Both the position numbers and the translations under genes were made by a program. From Sulfitobacter sp. OXR-159 (GTDB taxonomy: Bacteria; Pseudomonadota; Alphaproteobacteria; Rhodobacterales; Rhodobacteraceae), in contig NZ_CP139707.1 in assembly GCF_034377145.1 (NCBI RefSeq), positions 62,001 to 126,000 of the forward strand: a stretch of DNA of 64,000 nucleotides, in the 5' to 3' direction. Positions 7,299 through 16,494 of the stretch are shown here, in pieces; position 1 is the first letter of the stretch; each line of letters opens with the position of its first letter. Under the pieces are notes generated by a model. That model searched no databases, was not told the DNA's origin, and was given only the letters and a program-made list of their open reading frames with translations.

Positions 7299-9944
7299 GT
7301 GCAGACAGAAAAAGTAACGCCAATGATGGCGCAATATCTTGAGCTTAAAGCGGACCACGCGGATGCGCTGCTGTTCTACCGCATGGGCGATTTCTACGAG
7401 ATGTTTTTCGACGATGCCGTGGCCGCTGCCGAAGCGCTGGACATCGCGCTGACCAAACGCGGCAAACATCAGGGCAAGGACATCGCCATGTGTGGCGTGC
7501 CGGTCCATGCTGCCGAAGGCTATCTGTTGACGCTGATCCGCAAGGGCTTTCGCGTGGCGGTCTGCGAGCAGATGGAAAGCCCCGCCGAAGCCAAGAAACG
7601 TGGCTATAAGTCAGTGGTGAAACGCGATGTGGTGCGGCTGGTGACACCCGGCACTCTGACCGAAGAAAGCCTGCTGGAAGCCCGCCGTCACAACTACCTC
7701 GCTGCCTTTGCCGAGGTCCGTGATGCCTGCGCGATGGCATGGGTCGATATCTCTACCGGTGCGTTTCACGTGATGCCCTTGGCGCAGGTTCGTCTGGGGC
7801 CGGAACTGGCCCGCCTCTCGCCGTCTGAATTGATCGTCTCTGAGGCGAAAGAGAGTGAATTGCACGAAGTCGTCTCTGATTTCGGGATTGCGTTGACGGG
7901 CTTGGCCCGTTCGGCCTTTGACAGCGCCAGCGCGGAAAAGCGGGTCTGCGATCTGTTTGATATCGCGACGCTTGAGGCATTCGGCAGCTTCACCCGCGCC
8001 GAAGTCTCGGCCATGGGTGCGGTAATAGAATACCTCACCATCACGCAACGCGGCAAGCTGCCCCTGCTCCGCCCCCCGCAGAAAGAGGCGGAAGCGCGTA
8101 CCGTACAGATCGACGCGGCAACCCGGCGCAATCTGGAACTGACGCATTCTCTGAATGGCGGACGCGGCGGGTCTTTGCTGTCGATCATGGACAATACCGT
8201 CACTGCCGGGGGCGCGCGCCTGCTGGAACGGCGGATCTCAAGCCCCTCGCGGGTCGTTGACGTGGTGTCCGCTCGCGCCGATGCGGTCAGCTTTGCCCAT
8301 GAGAATGCCCGTCTTGCCGAAGACGTGCGCCGACGGCTGCGCAATGTTCCGGACCTCGACCGCGCATTGTCGCGACTTTCGCTTGACCGGGGCGGCCCGC
8401 GTGACCTTGCCGCGATCCGCAACGGGTTGATCGAAGCCGAGGCTTTACACCAGAGCCTAACACAACCGGAACTGCCAGATCTGCTGCGCGAGGCCGCCGA
8501 AGGTTTGCAGGGTCATGGCGACCTCATCGACCTGCTGGATCAAGCCTTAGTCGCCGAACCGCCGCTGATGGTGCGGGATGGCGGCTTCATCGCGCCCGGT
8601 CACGATGGAGACCTCGACGCCGCGCGCGAGTTGCGCGACGAAGGACGCGGCGTAATCGCGGGCATGCAGCAGCAATTTGTTTCTGACACGGGGATTTCCT
8701 CGCTCAAGATCAAGCACAACAATGTCTTGGGCTATTTCGTCGAATGCACCGCGACCCATGCGGAAAAGATGCTCTCTCCGCCGCTGTCAGAGACCTTTAT
8801 CCACCGTCAGACAACGGCGAACCAAGTGCGGTTCACCACCGTCGAACTGTCTGAGTTGGAGACGAAAATCCTCAACGCTGGCAACCATGCGCAGGAGATC
8901 GAAAAACGGCTCTACGAAAGCCTTCGGAGTGCCATTTTGGAACATGCAGCAGAGATTGGCCAAACCTCTGCCGGGCTGGCTGAGGTCGACCTTGCGACAG
9001 GTCTGGCCGACCTTGCGCGGAGCGAGAATTGGACCCGCCCGCGCGTTGATATGTCTCGGGCGTTTGACATCAAGGGCGGGCGGCATCCGGTGGTTGAGCG
9101 CGCTTTGACCCAACAATCAGGCGAGCCTTTCATCGCCAATGACTGCGACCTTAGTGCCGAGGGCGAAGCCGCGAACATCTGGCTGCTGACCGGCCCGAAC
9201 ATGGCCGGTAAATCGACCTTCCTGCGGCAGAACGCCCTGATTGCGCTGATGGCGCAAATGGGCAGTTTCGTGCCCGCAAGCTCGGCCCATATCGGCGTTA
9301 TCAGCCAGCTTTTCAGCCGCGTCGGCGCGTCGGACGATCTGGCGCGGGGCCGCTCGACTTTCATGGTGGAGATGGTCGAAACCGCCGCGATCCTGAACCA
9401 GGCGGATGACCGCGCCTTGGTCATCCTTGATGAAATTGGCCGCGGCACGGCCACTTATGATGGCCTCTCTATCGCTTGGGCGACGCTGGAACATCTGCAC
9501 GACGTGAACCGGACACGGGCGCTGTTTGCCACGCACTATCATGAAATGACGGCACTGGCGGGCAAGCTGCCGGGTGTCGACAATGCCACGGTAGCGGTCA
9601 AGGAATGGGAGGGCGAGGTCGTCTTCCTCCATGAGGTGCGCAAAGGCGCGGCAGACCGGTCTTACGGGGTGCAGGTCGCGCAACTGGCGGGCCTGCCTGG
9701 GCCGGTGATCGCACGCGCCCGCGTGGTGCTGGAGGCGCTGGAAAAAGGCGAGCGCGAAGGCGGCGCGACGCAGAAAACGCTGATCGATGATCTGCCGCTG
9801 TTCGCCGTCAGCCCGACTCCACAGCCGAAGCCCGCGACGACATCGGCGGTCGAGGAAAGGCTGAAAGAGATCATCCCTGATGAACTCTCCCCTCGTGAAG
9901 CGCTTGAACTGATCTACAAACTAAAAGAGGCGGCCAAGTCCTGA
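7299..9944 (+). CDS. mutS: DNA mismatch repair protein MutS
   Basis: Binds base mismatches and small loops and recruits MutL. It has 881 residues. The mismatch-contact motif (FYRMGDFYEMFFDDA, Phe-x-Glu core in FYEMF) is at about 24-38. The ABC-type ATPase has P-loop GPNMAGKSTFLRQ at about 632-644, Walker B VILDEIGRGT near 708, and an ATHYHEMT switch block. The GTG at 7299 lies 5 bases after an AGGGGG ribosome site; an ATG 24 bases later is possible. It is monocistronic, and its last codons overlap the terminator of the convergent grpE. Confidence 0.97.
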   Translation: MQTEKVTPMMAQYLELKADHADALLFYRMGDFYEMFFDDAVAAAEALDIALTKRGKHQGKDIAMCGVPVHAAEGYLLTLIRKGFRVAVCEQMESPAEAKKRGYKSVVKRDVVRLVTPGTLTEESLLEARRHNYLAAFAEVRDACAMAWVDISTGAFHVMPLAQVRLGPELARLSPSELIVSEAKESELHEVVSDFGIALTGLARSAFDSASAEKRVCDLFDIATLEAFGSFTRAEVSAMGAVIEYLTITQRGKLPLLRPPQKEAEARTVQIDAATRRNLELTHSLNGGRGGSLLSIMDNTVTAGGARLLERRISSPSRVVDVVSARADAVSFAHENARLAEDVRRRLRNVPDLDRALSRLSLDRGGPRDLAAIRNGLIEAEALHQSLTQPELPDLLREAAEGLQGHGDLIDLLDQALVAEPPLMVRDGGFIAPGHDGDLDAARELRDEGRGVIAGMQQQFVSDTGISSLKIKHNNVLGYFVECTATHAEKMLSPPLSETFIHRQTTANQVRFTTVELSELETKILNAGNHAQEIEKRLYESLRSAILEHAAEIGQTSAGLAEVDLATGLADLARSENWTRPRVDMSRAFDIKGGRHPVVERALTQQSGEPFIANDCDLSAEGEAANIWLLTGPNMAGKSTFLRQNALIALMAQMGSFVPASSAHIGVISQLFSRVGASDDLARGRSTFMVEMVETAAILNQADDRALVILDEIGRGTATYDGLSIAWATLEHLHDVNRTRALFATHYHEMTALAGKLPGVDNATVAVKEWEGEVVFLHEVRKGAADRSYGVQVAQLAGLPGPVIARARVVLEALEKGEREGGATQKTLIDDLPLFAVSPTPQPKPATTSAVEERLKEIIPDELSPREALELIYKLKEAAKS

Positions 9945-9951
9945 CCGCCTC
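9922..9951 (-). terminator. grpE terminator lying in the end of mutS
   Basis: On the minus strand GAGGCGG, an 11-base loop, CCGCCTC, then TTTTAG. The stem is a perfect 7 bp and is followed by four Ts only in the grpE direction. It spans the mutS stop codon, so it is embedded in coding DNA of the convergent gene. Confidence 0.6.
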
Positions 9952-9973
9952 ACTCAAAGATATCTGACTGGGC

Positions 9974-10537
9974 TTAGCTCGCCGGAGTCGAAGACACCCC
10001 AACCTGCGCGGGGCGCAGCAGACGGTCGTGCAGCATGAAGCCTTCGGCGGCGACCTGAATGATCTCGCCCGCGACGGTGCCGGGCACCGGGGCTTCGAAC
10101 ATCGCTTCGTGATGCTTGGGGTCGAACTTGTCGCCCACTTCGGGTGCGATCACTTCGATGCCATGCTTTTTAAAGACGTTCAGCAGCTCGCGCATCGTCA
10201 GTTCCACACCTTCCAGCAGCGGGCCAAAAGCCTCTTTCTGCTCTTCGGTGGTGGTTTCCAGCGCGCGTTTCATGTTGTCGTAGACCGGCAGCATGTCACG
10301 GGCGAGCTTGGAGCCGCCGTAGTTCTCAGCCTCTCGACGATCCTTGTCGGAGCGTTTGCGCGCGTTCTCGGCATCGGCCAGCGCGCGCATGAAACGGTCG
10401 CGGTATTGGTCACGCTCGGCGCGCAACTCTTCCACCGCAAGGGCTTCTTCGTCGATCTCGGCCATGTCTTCGGCGTATTCTTCAGCTTCGGCGCTGTCGA
10501 TCTCGTCCAAAAAGTCGTTTTCTTTCGGCTCTGCCAT
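9974..10537 (-). CDS. grpE: Nucleotide exchange factor GrpE
   Basis: Cochaperone that releases ADP from DnaK. A 187-residue protein with an acidic N-terminal tail (EIDSAEAEEYAEDMAEIDEE) leading into a long helix (YRDRFMRALADAENARKRSDKD) and a C-terminal beta wing with the signature region MFEAPVPGTVAGEIIQVAAEGFMLHDRLLRPA split across about 148-180. It starts 9 bases after hrcA stops, so it is co-transcribed with that regulator. A hairpin inside the 3' end of mutS ends the operon. Confidence 0.95.
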   Translation of the reverse strand: MAEPKENDFLDEIDSAEAEEYAEDMAEIDEEALAVEELRAERDQYRDRFMRALADAENARKRSDKDRREAENYGGSKLARDMLPVYDNMKRALETTTEEQKEAFGPLLEGVELTMRELLNVFKKHGIEVIAPEVGDKFDPKHHEAMFEAPVPGTVAGEIIQVAAEGFMLHDRLLRPAQVGVSSTPAS

Positions 10538-10546
10538 GTTCCACCT

Positions 10547-11611
10547 CTAGTTCCGGTCGGAAATCAGCTTTCCCACCAGTTGTGCCGTGTAGTTCACAAT
10601 CGGCACGATACGTCCATAATTTAAGCGTGTCGGGCCAATGACACCCACGGCGCCGATCACCTTACGATCAGCGTTCATATAAGGGGAAACGACCAGAGAG
10701 GAACCCGAAAGTGAGAAAAGTTTGTTTTCGGAGCCGATAAAAATGCGCACACCGTCCCCATCTTCGGCCAGTTCGAGGAATTCGGCGATGTCTCGCTTGC
10801 GCTCAAGGTCATCAAAGAGGCTGCGGATACGGTCGAGGTCTTCGGCCTCCCCCTCCCCGCTCAGCAGATTCGACCGGCCCCGGACAATCAAGCGTTCGGA
10901 ATGCTCCCCTTCTGCGTCCCAGAGCACGGCACCGCTCTCGACCAGTTGCTGGGCCAAGACGTCAATCTCCTGACGGCGTTTGGCGATCTCTTGTTTGATG
11001 CTGCGTTGCAATTCGCTGAGGGTCTTTCCCTCAACGAAAGCATTCAGAAAATTCGCCGCCTCGCGCATCGAACTGGGCGTTTGCCCCGGCGGAGGCGTGA
11101 AAAGCCGGTTTTCCACATGGCCATCGGAAAAGACGAGCACAACCAAGGCCCTATCAGGCGACAGAGAGACGAATTCGATATGCTTTATCGGCGCTTCGTG
11201 CTTCGGCGTCAGCACAAGAGAGGCGCCATGCGTAACTCCCGACAAGGCAGAGCCAATCCGGTCCAAAAGCCCGCCCACATCGGACGAATTATTGCCCAGC
11301 GTCGCGTCAATCTTTTCGCGGTCCAACTCGGTCGGGTCGCCAATCTCGATCATGCCATCGACGAACATCCGCAGCCCCAATTGGGTTGGAATCCGCCCGG
11401 CCGAGACATGCGGGCTGTCGAGCAGCCCCATGTATTCGAGATCCTGCATCACATTGCGGATCGTCGCTGCCGAAACCTTTTCGCTGAAGTCGCGCGTCAG
11501 CGTGCGCGACCCGACGGGATCGCCACTTTCCAGATAGCCTTCGACCACCCGGCGAAACACTTCGCGGGACCGGTCGTTCATGTCTTTCAGCAATTCAGGC
11601 GTGTTTTTCAT
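10547..11611 (-). CDS. hrcA: Heat-inducible transcription repressor HrcA
   Basis: Repressor of chaperone genes (groESL, sometimes dnaK) through the CIRCE operator. About 354 residues: winged-helix DNA-binding domain at the N-terminus ([20 protein letters not shown], then [18 protein letters not shown]), then the HrcA sensor domain ending with [18 protein letters not shown] chose the ATG at 11609-11611; a longer in-frame reading upstream lacks homologous character. I see no CIRCE palindrome in this window, so the targets lie elsewhere. A sigma-70-like promoter sits at 11632-11660. Confidence 0.95.
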   Translation of the reverse strand: MKNTPELLKDMNDRSREVFRRVVEGYLESGDPVGSRTLTRDFSEKVSAATIRNVMQDLEYMGLLDSPHVSAGRIPTQLGLRMFVDGMIEIGDPTELDREKIDATLGNNSSDVGGLLDRIGSALSGVTHGASLVLTPKHEAPIKHIEFVSLSPDRALVVLVFSDGHVENRLFTPPPGQTPSSMREAANFLNAFVEGKTLSELQRSIKQEIAKRRQEIDVLAQQLVESGAVLWDAEGEHSERLIVRGRSNLLSGEGEAEDLDRIRSLFDDLERKRDIAEFLELAEDGDGVRIFIGSENKLFSLSGSSLVVSPYMNADRKVIGAVGVIGPTRLNYGRIVPIVNYTAQLVGKLISDRN

Positions 11612-11631
11612 CGGTGCTCGCTCTCTTCCCC

Positions 11632-11660
11632 AATAAAGGTACAAGCCGGGCAAACGTCAA
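11632..11660 (-). promoter_or_regulatory. Candidate sigma-70-type promoter of hrcA-grpE
   Basis: On the minus strand TTGACG (11660-11655), a 17-base spacer, then TTTATT (11637-11632). The predicted start would be about 10-15 bases before the hrcA ATG. The spacing is ideal, the -10 matches at four of six positions. Confidence 0.45.
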
Positions 11661-11721
11661 TCGGGGTTGCATCAAAGCCTTGTGGGGCGGTATCCCCGGG
11701 CAACATCAAAAAGGATATGTC

Positions 11722-12435
11722 ATGCGTCCCTCTGGCCGGAAACTCGATGAAATGCGCGCCGTCTCGATCGAGACAGGTTTCACCAAACACGCCGAAGGGT
11801 CGGCCCTGATCAAGATGGGCGATACCCATGTGCTGTGCACCGCCACGATCGAAGACCGCGTGCCGCCGTTTATCAAAGGCTCCGGTCTGGGTTGGGTCAC
11901 CGCCGAATACGGCATGCTGCCCCGCGCCACCAATACACGGATGCGCCGAGAGGCTGCTTCGGGTAAGCAAGGGGGCCGCACGGTCGAGATCCAGCGCCTG
12001 ATCGGTCGCGCCCTGCGCGCCGGTGTCGACCGCTCCGCTCTGGGAGAGCGTCAGATCACCGTCGATTGTGACGTGCTTCAGGCCGATGGCGGCACCCGCT
12101 GCGCGTCGATCACCGGCGGTTGGATTGCCCTGCGTTTGGCCGTGAACAAACTGATGAAAGCGGGCGATGTCGTCTCTGATCCGCTGGTTGATCCGGTCGC
12201 TGCGGTAAGTTGTGGTATCTATGCAGGACAGCCGGTGCTTGACCTCGATTATCCCGAAGACTCTGAGGCCGGCGTTGACGGTAACTTCATCATGACGGGG
12301 TCCGGCAAGCTGATCGAAGTCCAGATGAGCGCCGAAGGCTCTACCTATACGCGCGACCAGATGAACCAGCTGATGGATCTGGCCGAAAAAGGCGTCGGCG
12401 AACTGGCCGCGATTCAGAAATCGGTCACCGCATGA
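11722..12435 (+). CDS. rph: Ribonuclease PH
   Basis: Phosphorolytic 3'-5' exoribonuclease that trims tRNA 3' ends. It is 237 residues, the usual size, with the family start MRPSGRKxDEMR, the [16 protein letters not shown] block near 90-105 and the phosphate-binding [18 protein letters not shown] block near 112-128. The ATG at 11722 follows AAAGGA. Its last four bases overlap the rdgB start (ATGA), and hemW overlaps rdgB in turn, so the three form a tightly coupled operon. Confidence 0.96.
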   Translation: MRPSGRKLDEMRAVSIETGFTKHAEGSALIKMGDTHVLCTATIEDRVPPFIKGSGLGWVTAEYGMLPRATNTRMRREAASGKQGGRTVEIQRLIGRALRAGVDRSALGERQITVDCDVLQADGGTRCASITGGWIALRLAVNKLMKAGDVVSDPLVDPVAAVSCGIYAGQPVLDLDYPEDSEAGVDGNFIMTGSGKLIEVQMSAEGSTYTRDQMNQLMDLAEKGVGELAAIQKSVTA

Positions 12436-13043
12436 CACGCAAGTTCACCGAAAGCCGGATCCTGATCGCCACCCATAACGCGGGCAAACTGGACGAAATG
12501 CGCCAGCTTTTCGCGCCCCACGGGGTAGAGGTCGTCGGCGCGGCAGAGATGGACCTGCCCGAGCCCGAAGAGACCGAGGCCACATTCGTTGGCAACGCGC
12601 GGATCAAGGCACATGCGGCGGCCAAGGCCACCGGCATGCCCGCCTTGGCCGACGATTCCGGCATTGAGGTCGAAGCGCTGGACAACGCCCCCGGTGTCTA
12701 TACCGCCGACTGGGCAGAGACCGAGAATGGCCGCGATTTTATCATGGCCATGACCAAAACGCGGGACCTGTTGGAAGAAAAGAACGCCCCCCACCCGCGC
12801 CGCGCCCGCTTTTGCGCGACGCTGGTGCTGGCTTGGCCCGATGGCCACGACGAAGTCTTTGCGGGTAAGGTAAATGGCACGCTGGTTTGGCCCATGCGGG
12901 GTGAACAAGGGCATGGCTATGACCCGATGTTCCAACCCGATGGGCATGACTTCACATTCGCCGAGATGGACGCGGAACAGAAAAACAGCATCAGCCACCG
13001 CGCCGATGCTTTTGCGAAATTGATTGCGGGCTGTTTTGGCTGA
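12432..13043 (+). CDS. rdgB: RdgB/HAM1 non-canonical purine NTP pyrophosphatase
   Basis: Hydrolyses XTP, dITP and dHAPTP to monophosphates, keeping damaged purines out of DNA and RNA. 203 residues with the N-terminal [13 protein letters not shown] loop, the [11 protein letters not shown] block containing the catalytic aspartates (about 73-83), and the C-terminal SHRADAF motif. It overlaps rph by 4 bases and hemW by 8. Confidence 0.96.
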   Translation: MTRKFTESRILIATHNAGKLDEMRQLFAPHGVEVVGAAEMDLPEPEETEATFVGNARIKAHAAAKATGMPALADDSGIEVEALDNAPGVYTADWAETENGRDFIMAMTKTRDLLEEKNAPHPRRARFCATLVLAWPDGHDEVFAGKVNGTLVWPMRGEQGHGYDPMFQPDGHDFTFAEMDAEQKNSISHRADAFAKLIAGCFG

Positions 13044-14190
13044 AGATTGGCAACAGGGCGGCTTCGGCCTTTATATCCACTGGCCATTTTGCGAGGCGAA
13101 ATGTCCCTATTGCGACTTCAACAGCCATGTCAGCCGCCGGATTGACCAAACCGCCTGGCGTGATGCCTATCTGGCCGAGCTTCAGAGAGCGGCGGATGAG
13201 ACACCGGGCCGCGTCCTCAACGCAGTCTTTTTCGGGGGCGGCACACCCAGCCTGATGGACCCGGATGTCGTGGCCGATATCATTGCCGCGATCCGGCGAC
13301 ACTGGCCCACCGCAAATGATCTGGAGATCACGCTCGAAGCCAACCCCGGTTCTGTCGAAGCGGGCCGTTTCACCGCTTACCGACAAGCCGGCGTTTCACG
13401 TGTCTCTATGGGAATTCAGGCGCTCAACGATTCAGATCTCAAGCGTTTGGGCCGCCTGCACTCTGCGAAAGAGGCGATGACGGCTTTCGATATCGCCCGC
13501 AATACGTTCGAACGGGTCAGTTTCGATCTTATCTATGGCCGTCAGGATCAAACCGCGGCCCAATGGGAAGCCGAGCTAAAGCAGGCTCTATCGCTTGCGA
13601 TAGACCATATTTCGCTCTACCAACTGACCATCGAACAAGGCACTGCTTTCGGCGACCGCTATGCCCGTGGCAAGCTGCGCGGCCTGCCCGACGAAGACTT
13701 GGGCGCGGATATGTTCACTCTGACACAAGACATTTGCAACGATATGGGCATGCCCGCCTATGAGGTTTCAAATCACGCGCGCGATGGCGCCCAATCGCGT
13801 CACAACCTGATCTATTGGCGCTACGGCGATTATATCGGTATCGGCCCCGGCGCGCACGGACGGCTGACGCTTGACGGACAGAAGTTGGCAACCGTCGCCT
13901 ATAGCAATCCGCAACGGTGGCTTGATGGTGTCGCGAAAGGCCAAGCGGAGAAACCCCGCGCCGCCATCAGCCGAAGCGAACAGGCGACCGAGTTTCTCCT
14001 TATGGGTCTGCGCCTGAAAGAAGGCGTCGATCTGGCTCGCTACGTCGAGATCGCCGGGCATGAAATCGACGAAAAGGCCGTCGATCACCTGCAAGATATT
14101 GGCATGGCAAAGCGCGAAGCAGGCAGATTAATCGTGTCCGATCAAGGCGTTATTGTTCTAAACGCCGTGATCGAAACGCTTTTGCCCTAG
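13036..14190 (+). CDS. hemW: Radical SAM haem chaperone HemW
   Basis: Haem-binding radical SAM protein thought to deliver haem to respiratory enzymes; often mislabelled as coproporphyrinogen oxidase HemN. The [4Fe-4S] motif [11 protein letters not shown] has cysteines at 19, 23 and 26. GGGTPSLM follows near 72. The N-terminal extension of true HemN is absent, which favours HemW. There is no ATG: I chose the TTG at 13036, overlapping the rdgB stop, because homologues start about six residues before the [11 protein letters not shown] strand. A TTG at 13024 is an alternative. The stop codon shares bases with that of convergent parB. Confidence 0.9.
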   Translation: MAEDWQQGGFGLYIHWPFCEAKCPYCDFNSHVSRRIDQTAWRDAYLAELQRAADETPGRVLNAVFFGGGTPSLMDPDVVADIIAAIRRHWPTANDLEITLEANPGSVEAGRFTAYRQAGVSRVSMGIQALNDSDLKRLGRLHSAKEAMTAFDIARNTFERVSFDLIYGRQDQTAAQWEAELKQALSLAIDHISLYQLTIEQGTAFGDRYARGKLRGLPDEDLGADMFTLTQDICNDMGMPAYEVSNHARDGAQSRHNLIYWRYGDYIGIGPGAHGRLTLDGQKLATVAYSNPQRWLDGVAKGQAEKPRAAISRSEQATEFLLMGLRLKEGVDLARYVEIAGHEIDEKAVDHLQDIGMAKREAGRLIVSDQGVIVLNAVIETLLP

Positions 14191-15086
14191 GACCCGCCCA
14201 GCAGGCGGCAGATCTCGTCCAACTGGTCAAGCGTGGTATAGTGCAACGTCACCTTACCCGCTTCTTGGCCCGGTTTATGGTCCAAACTAACCTTCATACC
14301 AAGGTTAGCTGACAGGTCGCCTTCAAGCGCCTGAGTATCGGCGTCTTTCTCTGAGCGCTGCGAGAGGCGCTCTTTATTTACCATATTTCCGCGCTCGCCA
14401 GCCTGATCTTTCTTGACCAACGCTTCGGTTGCGCGCACGGAAAGGCCACCCTTGATGACCTGCTGGGCCAATTTCATCGGGTCCTTTGCAGGGATCAGCG
14501 CCCGCGCGTGCCCCGCGCTTAATTCATTCTGACGCACCATTTCCTGGACCGGATCCGGCAGGTTCAACAGACGCAAAAGGTTCGCAATATGGCTCCGGCT
14601 CTTGCCAAGAGCCTCTGCCATCTTCTCCTGTGTGTGCCCGAATTTATCCATCAGCTGACGATAACCCGCCGCTTCTTCGACCGAGTTCAGGTCGGCCCGC
14701 TGGATGTTTTCGATAATCGCAACTTCAAGCACTTCAACATCTGTGAACTCGCGCACGATGACCGGAAGGCTATGTATCTTCGCGATTTGGGAAGCACGCC
14801 ACCGCCGCTCACCCGCGACAATCTCAAAGTTACCATTGTCCAGCGCACGCACGATCAGGGGCTGAATGACCCCCTTCTCCTTGATAGATGCGGCGAGGTC
14901 GTCCAGATGCTCTTGCTCAAACCGTTTACGCGGCTGATCTGGGTTCGGCTTGATCCGCTCAATCGGAACGAACTGCTCCGCCGCCGCGGCCCCCTTGGCG
15001 GCCACGCTCTCTGTCTCAGCTACATCCGCCATCAGTGCCGAAAGCCCCCGGCCAAGGCCCCGTTTACGCTCTTGTTTATCTGCCAT
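14187..15086 (-). CDS. parB: Chromosome partitioning protein ParB
   Basis: CTP-dependent clamp that loads at parS and spreads to build the segregation complex at the origin. 299 residues: basic N-terminus (KQERKRGLGRGLSALMADV), the ParB/Srx CTPase box GERRWRASQIAKI (about 93-105), the IENIQRADLNSVEEA motif, a helix-turn-helix (TQEKMAEALGKSRSHIANLLRLL, in parts) and a C-terminal dimer domain. It lies 12 bases after parA. Two perfect parS sites sit 1.4 and 3.3 kb upstream in rsmG and mnmG. Confidence 0.97.
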   Translation of the reverse strand: MADKQERKRGLGRGLSALMADVAETESVAAKGAAAAEQFVPIERIKPNPDQPRKRFEQEHLDDLAASIKEKGVIQPLIVRALDNGNFEIVAGERRWRASQIAKIHSLPVIVREFTDVEVLEVAIIENIQRADLNSVEEAAGYRQLMDKFGHTQEKMAEALGKSRSHIANLLRLLNLPDPVQEMVRQNELSAGHARALIPAKDPMKLAQQVIKGGLSVRATEALVKKDQAGERGNMVNKERLSQRSEKDADTQALEGDLSANLGMKVSLDHKPGQEAGKVTLHYTTLDQLDEICRLLGGS

Positions 15087-15098
15087 ACTGCCACCTTA

Positions 15099-15896
15099 TT
15101 AACCATTGTTTCTCGTTAGCTCTGCCGCCAAATCGCGGTAGGCTTGGGCCCCTTTCGAAGTAGGATCGTAACTCAAAACAGGCATCGCAAAACTTGGCGC
15201 TTCGCTTACCCGAACATTCCGCGGGATGACGGTCTGGAACACCAAATCTCCCAGGTTCGAACGCGCATCACTCTCAACCTGCTGCGACAGGTTATTCCGC
15301 CTATCATACATCGTAAGAAGCACGCCCTCGATCCTCAGCTCTTTATTCCCGCTCTGCCGCACTTCGCGGATCGTAAGCATAAGCTGTGAAAGACCCTCCA
15401 GCGCGAAAAACTCGCTCTGAAGCGGCACCAGAACAGAATGCGCCGCGATCATCGCGTTTACCGTCAATAGGTTGAGAGATGGAGGGCAGTCGATCAGGAT
15501 ATAGTCGAACTCAAACTGATCCATTGCTGGTTGCCGCAGCGCATCATGAAGAAGGAAGCTCCTCTTCTCATTCGAGAAAAGCTCAATATCTGCAGAGCTA
15601 AGGTCGACCGTCGCGGGAACGATAAGCAATCCATCCGTCTCAGTGCGCTGAATGACATCCTGCGGCAAGCTGTCGTCAAGCAAAAGATCATAGGTCGTGA
15701 ACTCTCGATCCTCTACTTCGATCCCAAGCCCGGTAGAGGCGTTCCCCTGCGGGTCAAGATCGACAACGAGGATTCGCTTGCCTGCCTCTGCAAGCGCTGC
15801 TGCGAGGTTGATGGTGGTAGTGGTCTTACCAACGCCGCCCTTTTGGTTCGCAATGGCAACGATTTTCGGTCCAGCCGGACGAGAGAGGTCAGACAC
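15099..15896 (-). CDS. parA: Chromosome partitioning ATPase ParA
   Basis: Deviant Walker-A ATPase that binds DNA non-specifically and pulls ParB-parS complexes. About 265 residues with NQKGGVGKTTTTINLAAALAEAG (P-loop lysines 19 and 24), the switch VVDLDPQGNAS and the YILIDCPPSLNLLTVNAM block. I chose the GTG at 15896, whose GTGTCTGA overlaps the rsmG stop by 8 bases; an upstream TTG at 15902 is possible. Soj-type chromosomal ParA, not a plasmid type, given the neighbours. Confidence 0.96.
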   Translation of the reverse strand: MSDLSRPAGPKIVAIANQKGGVGKTTTTINLAAALAEAGKRILVVDLDPQGNASTGLGIEVEDREFTTYDLLLDDSLPQDVIQRTETDGLLIVPATVDLSSADIELFSNEKRSFLLHDALRQPAMDQFEFDYILIDCPPSLNLLTVNAMIAAHSVLVPLQSEFFALEGLSQLMLTIREVRQSGNKELRIEGVLLTMYDRRNNLSQQVESDARSNLGDLVFQTVIPRNVRVSEAPSFAMPVLSYDPTSKGAQAYRDLAAELTRNNG

Positions 15897-16494
15897 GGGC
15901 AATATCCTTAATCTTCAAAATAGCGGCAGCTGGATTTGTTTTGCTCTCTATGGCTTCGAGCGCGTAGGTCCAGACTTTCTTAGCATCACTGTCTTCGCTT
16001 TGCCAATTCTGCCCCTTGGGAAAGAGCGCGGTACCGTCAGGATTTAGATGAAGGTCAGTGAAGTCCAAAAGCTGGGTCAAATCTGCAAGGGCTCGTGCCG
16101 ACAATAGATCGGCTTTGAGACCATCCAACTGCTCGATCCTCTCAGTTTTCACTAATGCGGTCAGGCCGAGTTCACGAATAGCGGTACGGAGAAACGCGCA
16201 TTTGCGTTGATCACTTTCGACCATGGTCACTTGAAAGGTCTGCGCTTCTTGATTGAGAATCGCAACCACAATTCCCGGAAACCCTCCGCCGCTGCCAAGA
16301 TCAACCCAATGGCCCTCGCCCTCTGCAAGTTCAAAAACCTGTACGGAATCGAGAATATGACGCTGCCAGAGATCATCCAAGCTGTTTTTGGAAACTAAAT
16401 TGATCTTCGGATTCCATTTTCGAACCAAATCTGCGAAGGCTTCCAGCTTGGAAAATGTTTCACGTGAAACATTCAGGTCATATTTTATCGTCAT
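15889..16494 (-). CDS. rsmG: 16S rRNA (guanine-527-N7) methyltransferase RsmG
   Basis: SAM-dependent methyltransferase (formerly GidB) acting on G527 of 16S rRNA. It has 201 residues with the SAM loop [16 protein letters not shown] at about 66-81. Codons for NVSRETF near residue 8 are built on a perfect parS palindrome (16456-16471), as seen in several other bacteria. It overlaps mnmG by 4 bases (ATGA) and parA by 8. Confidence 0.95.
   Translation of the reverse strand: MTIKYDLNVSRETFSKLEAFADLVRKWNPKINLVSKNSLDDLWQRHILDSVQVFELAEGEGHWVDLGSGGGFPGIVVAILNQEAQTFQVTMVESDQRKCAFLRTAIRELGLTALVKTERIEQLDGLKADLLSARALADLTQLLDFTDLHLNPDGTALFPKGQNWQSEDSDAKKVWTYALEAIESKTNPAAAILKIKDIARV
16456..16471. promoter_or_regulatory. 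parS site 1, inside rsmG
   Basis: TGTTTCACGTGAAACA, a perfect 16-bp palindrome identical to the bacterial parS consensus. It is read in the rsmG frame as V-S-R-E-T. It lies 560 bases upstream of the parA start and is a ParB loading site by sequence. Confidence 0.9.

Noticed and set aside
7762..7777. GTTTCACGTG in mutS (12 of 16 parS positions) and a similar one at 13392-13407 in hemW (11 of 16)
   Set aside because: Only one half matches, neither is palindromic, and CACGTG-containing strings are expected by chance in 64 kb. Kept apart from the two perfect sites.
15099..15106. TTAACCAT between parA and parB, a possible CtrA half-site
   Set aside because: A single half-site overlapping the parA stop codon with no partner at the proper spacing; chance is likely.
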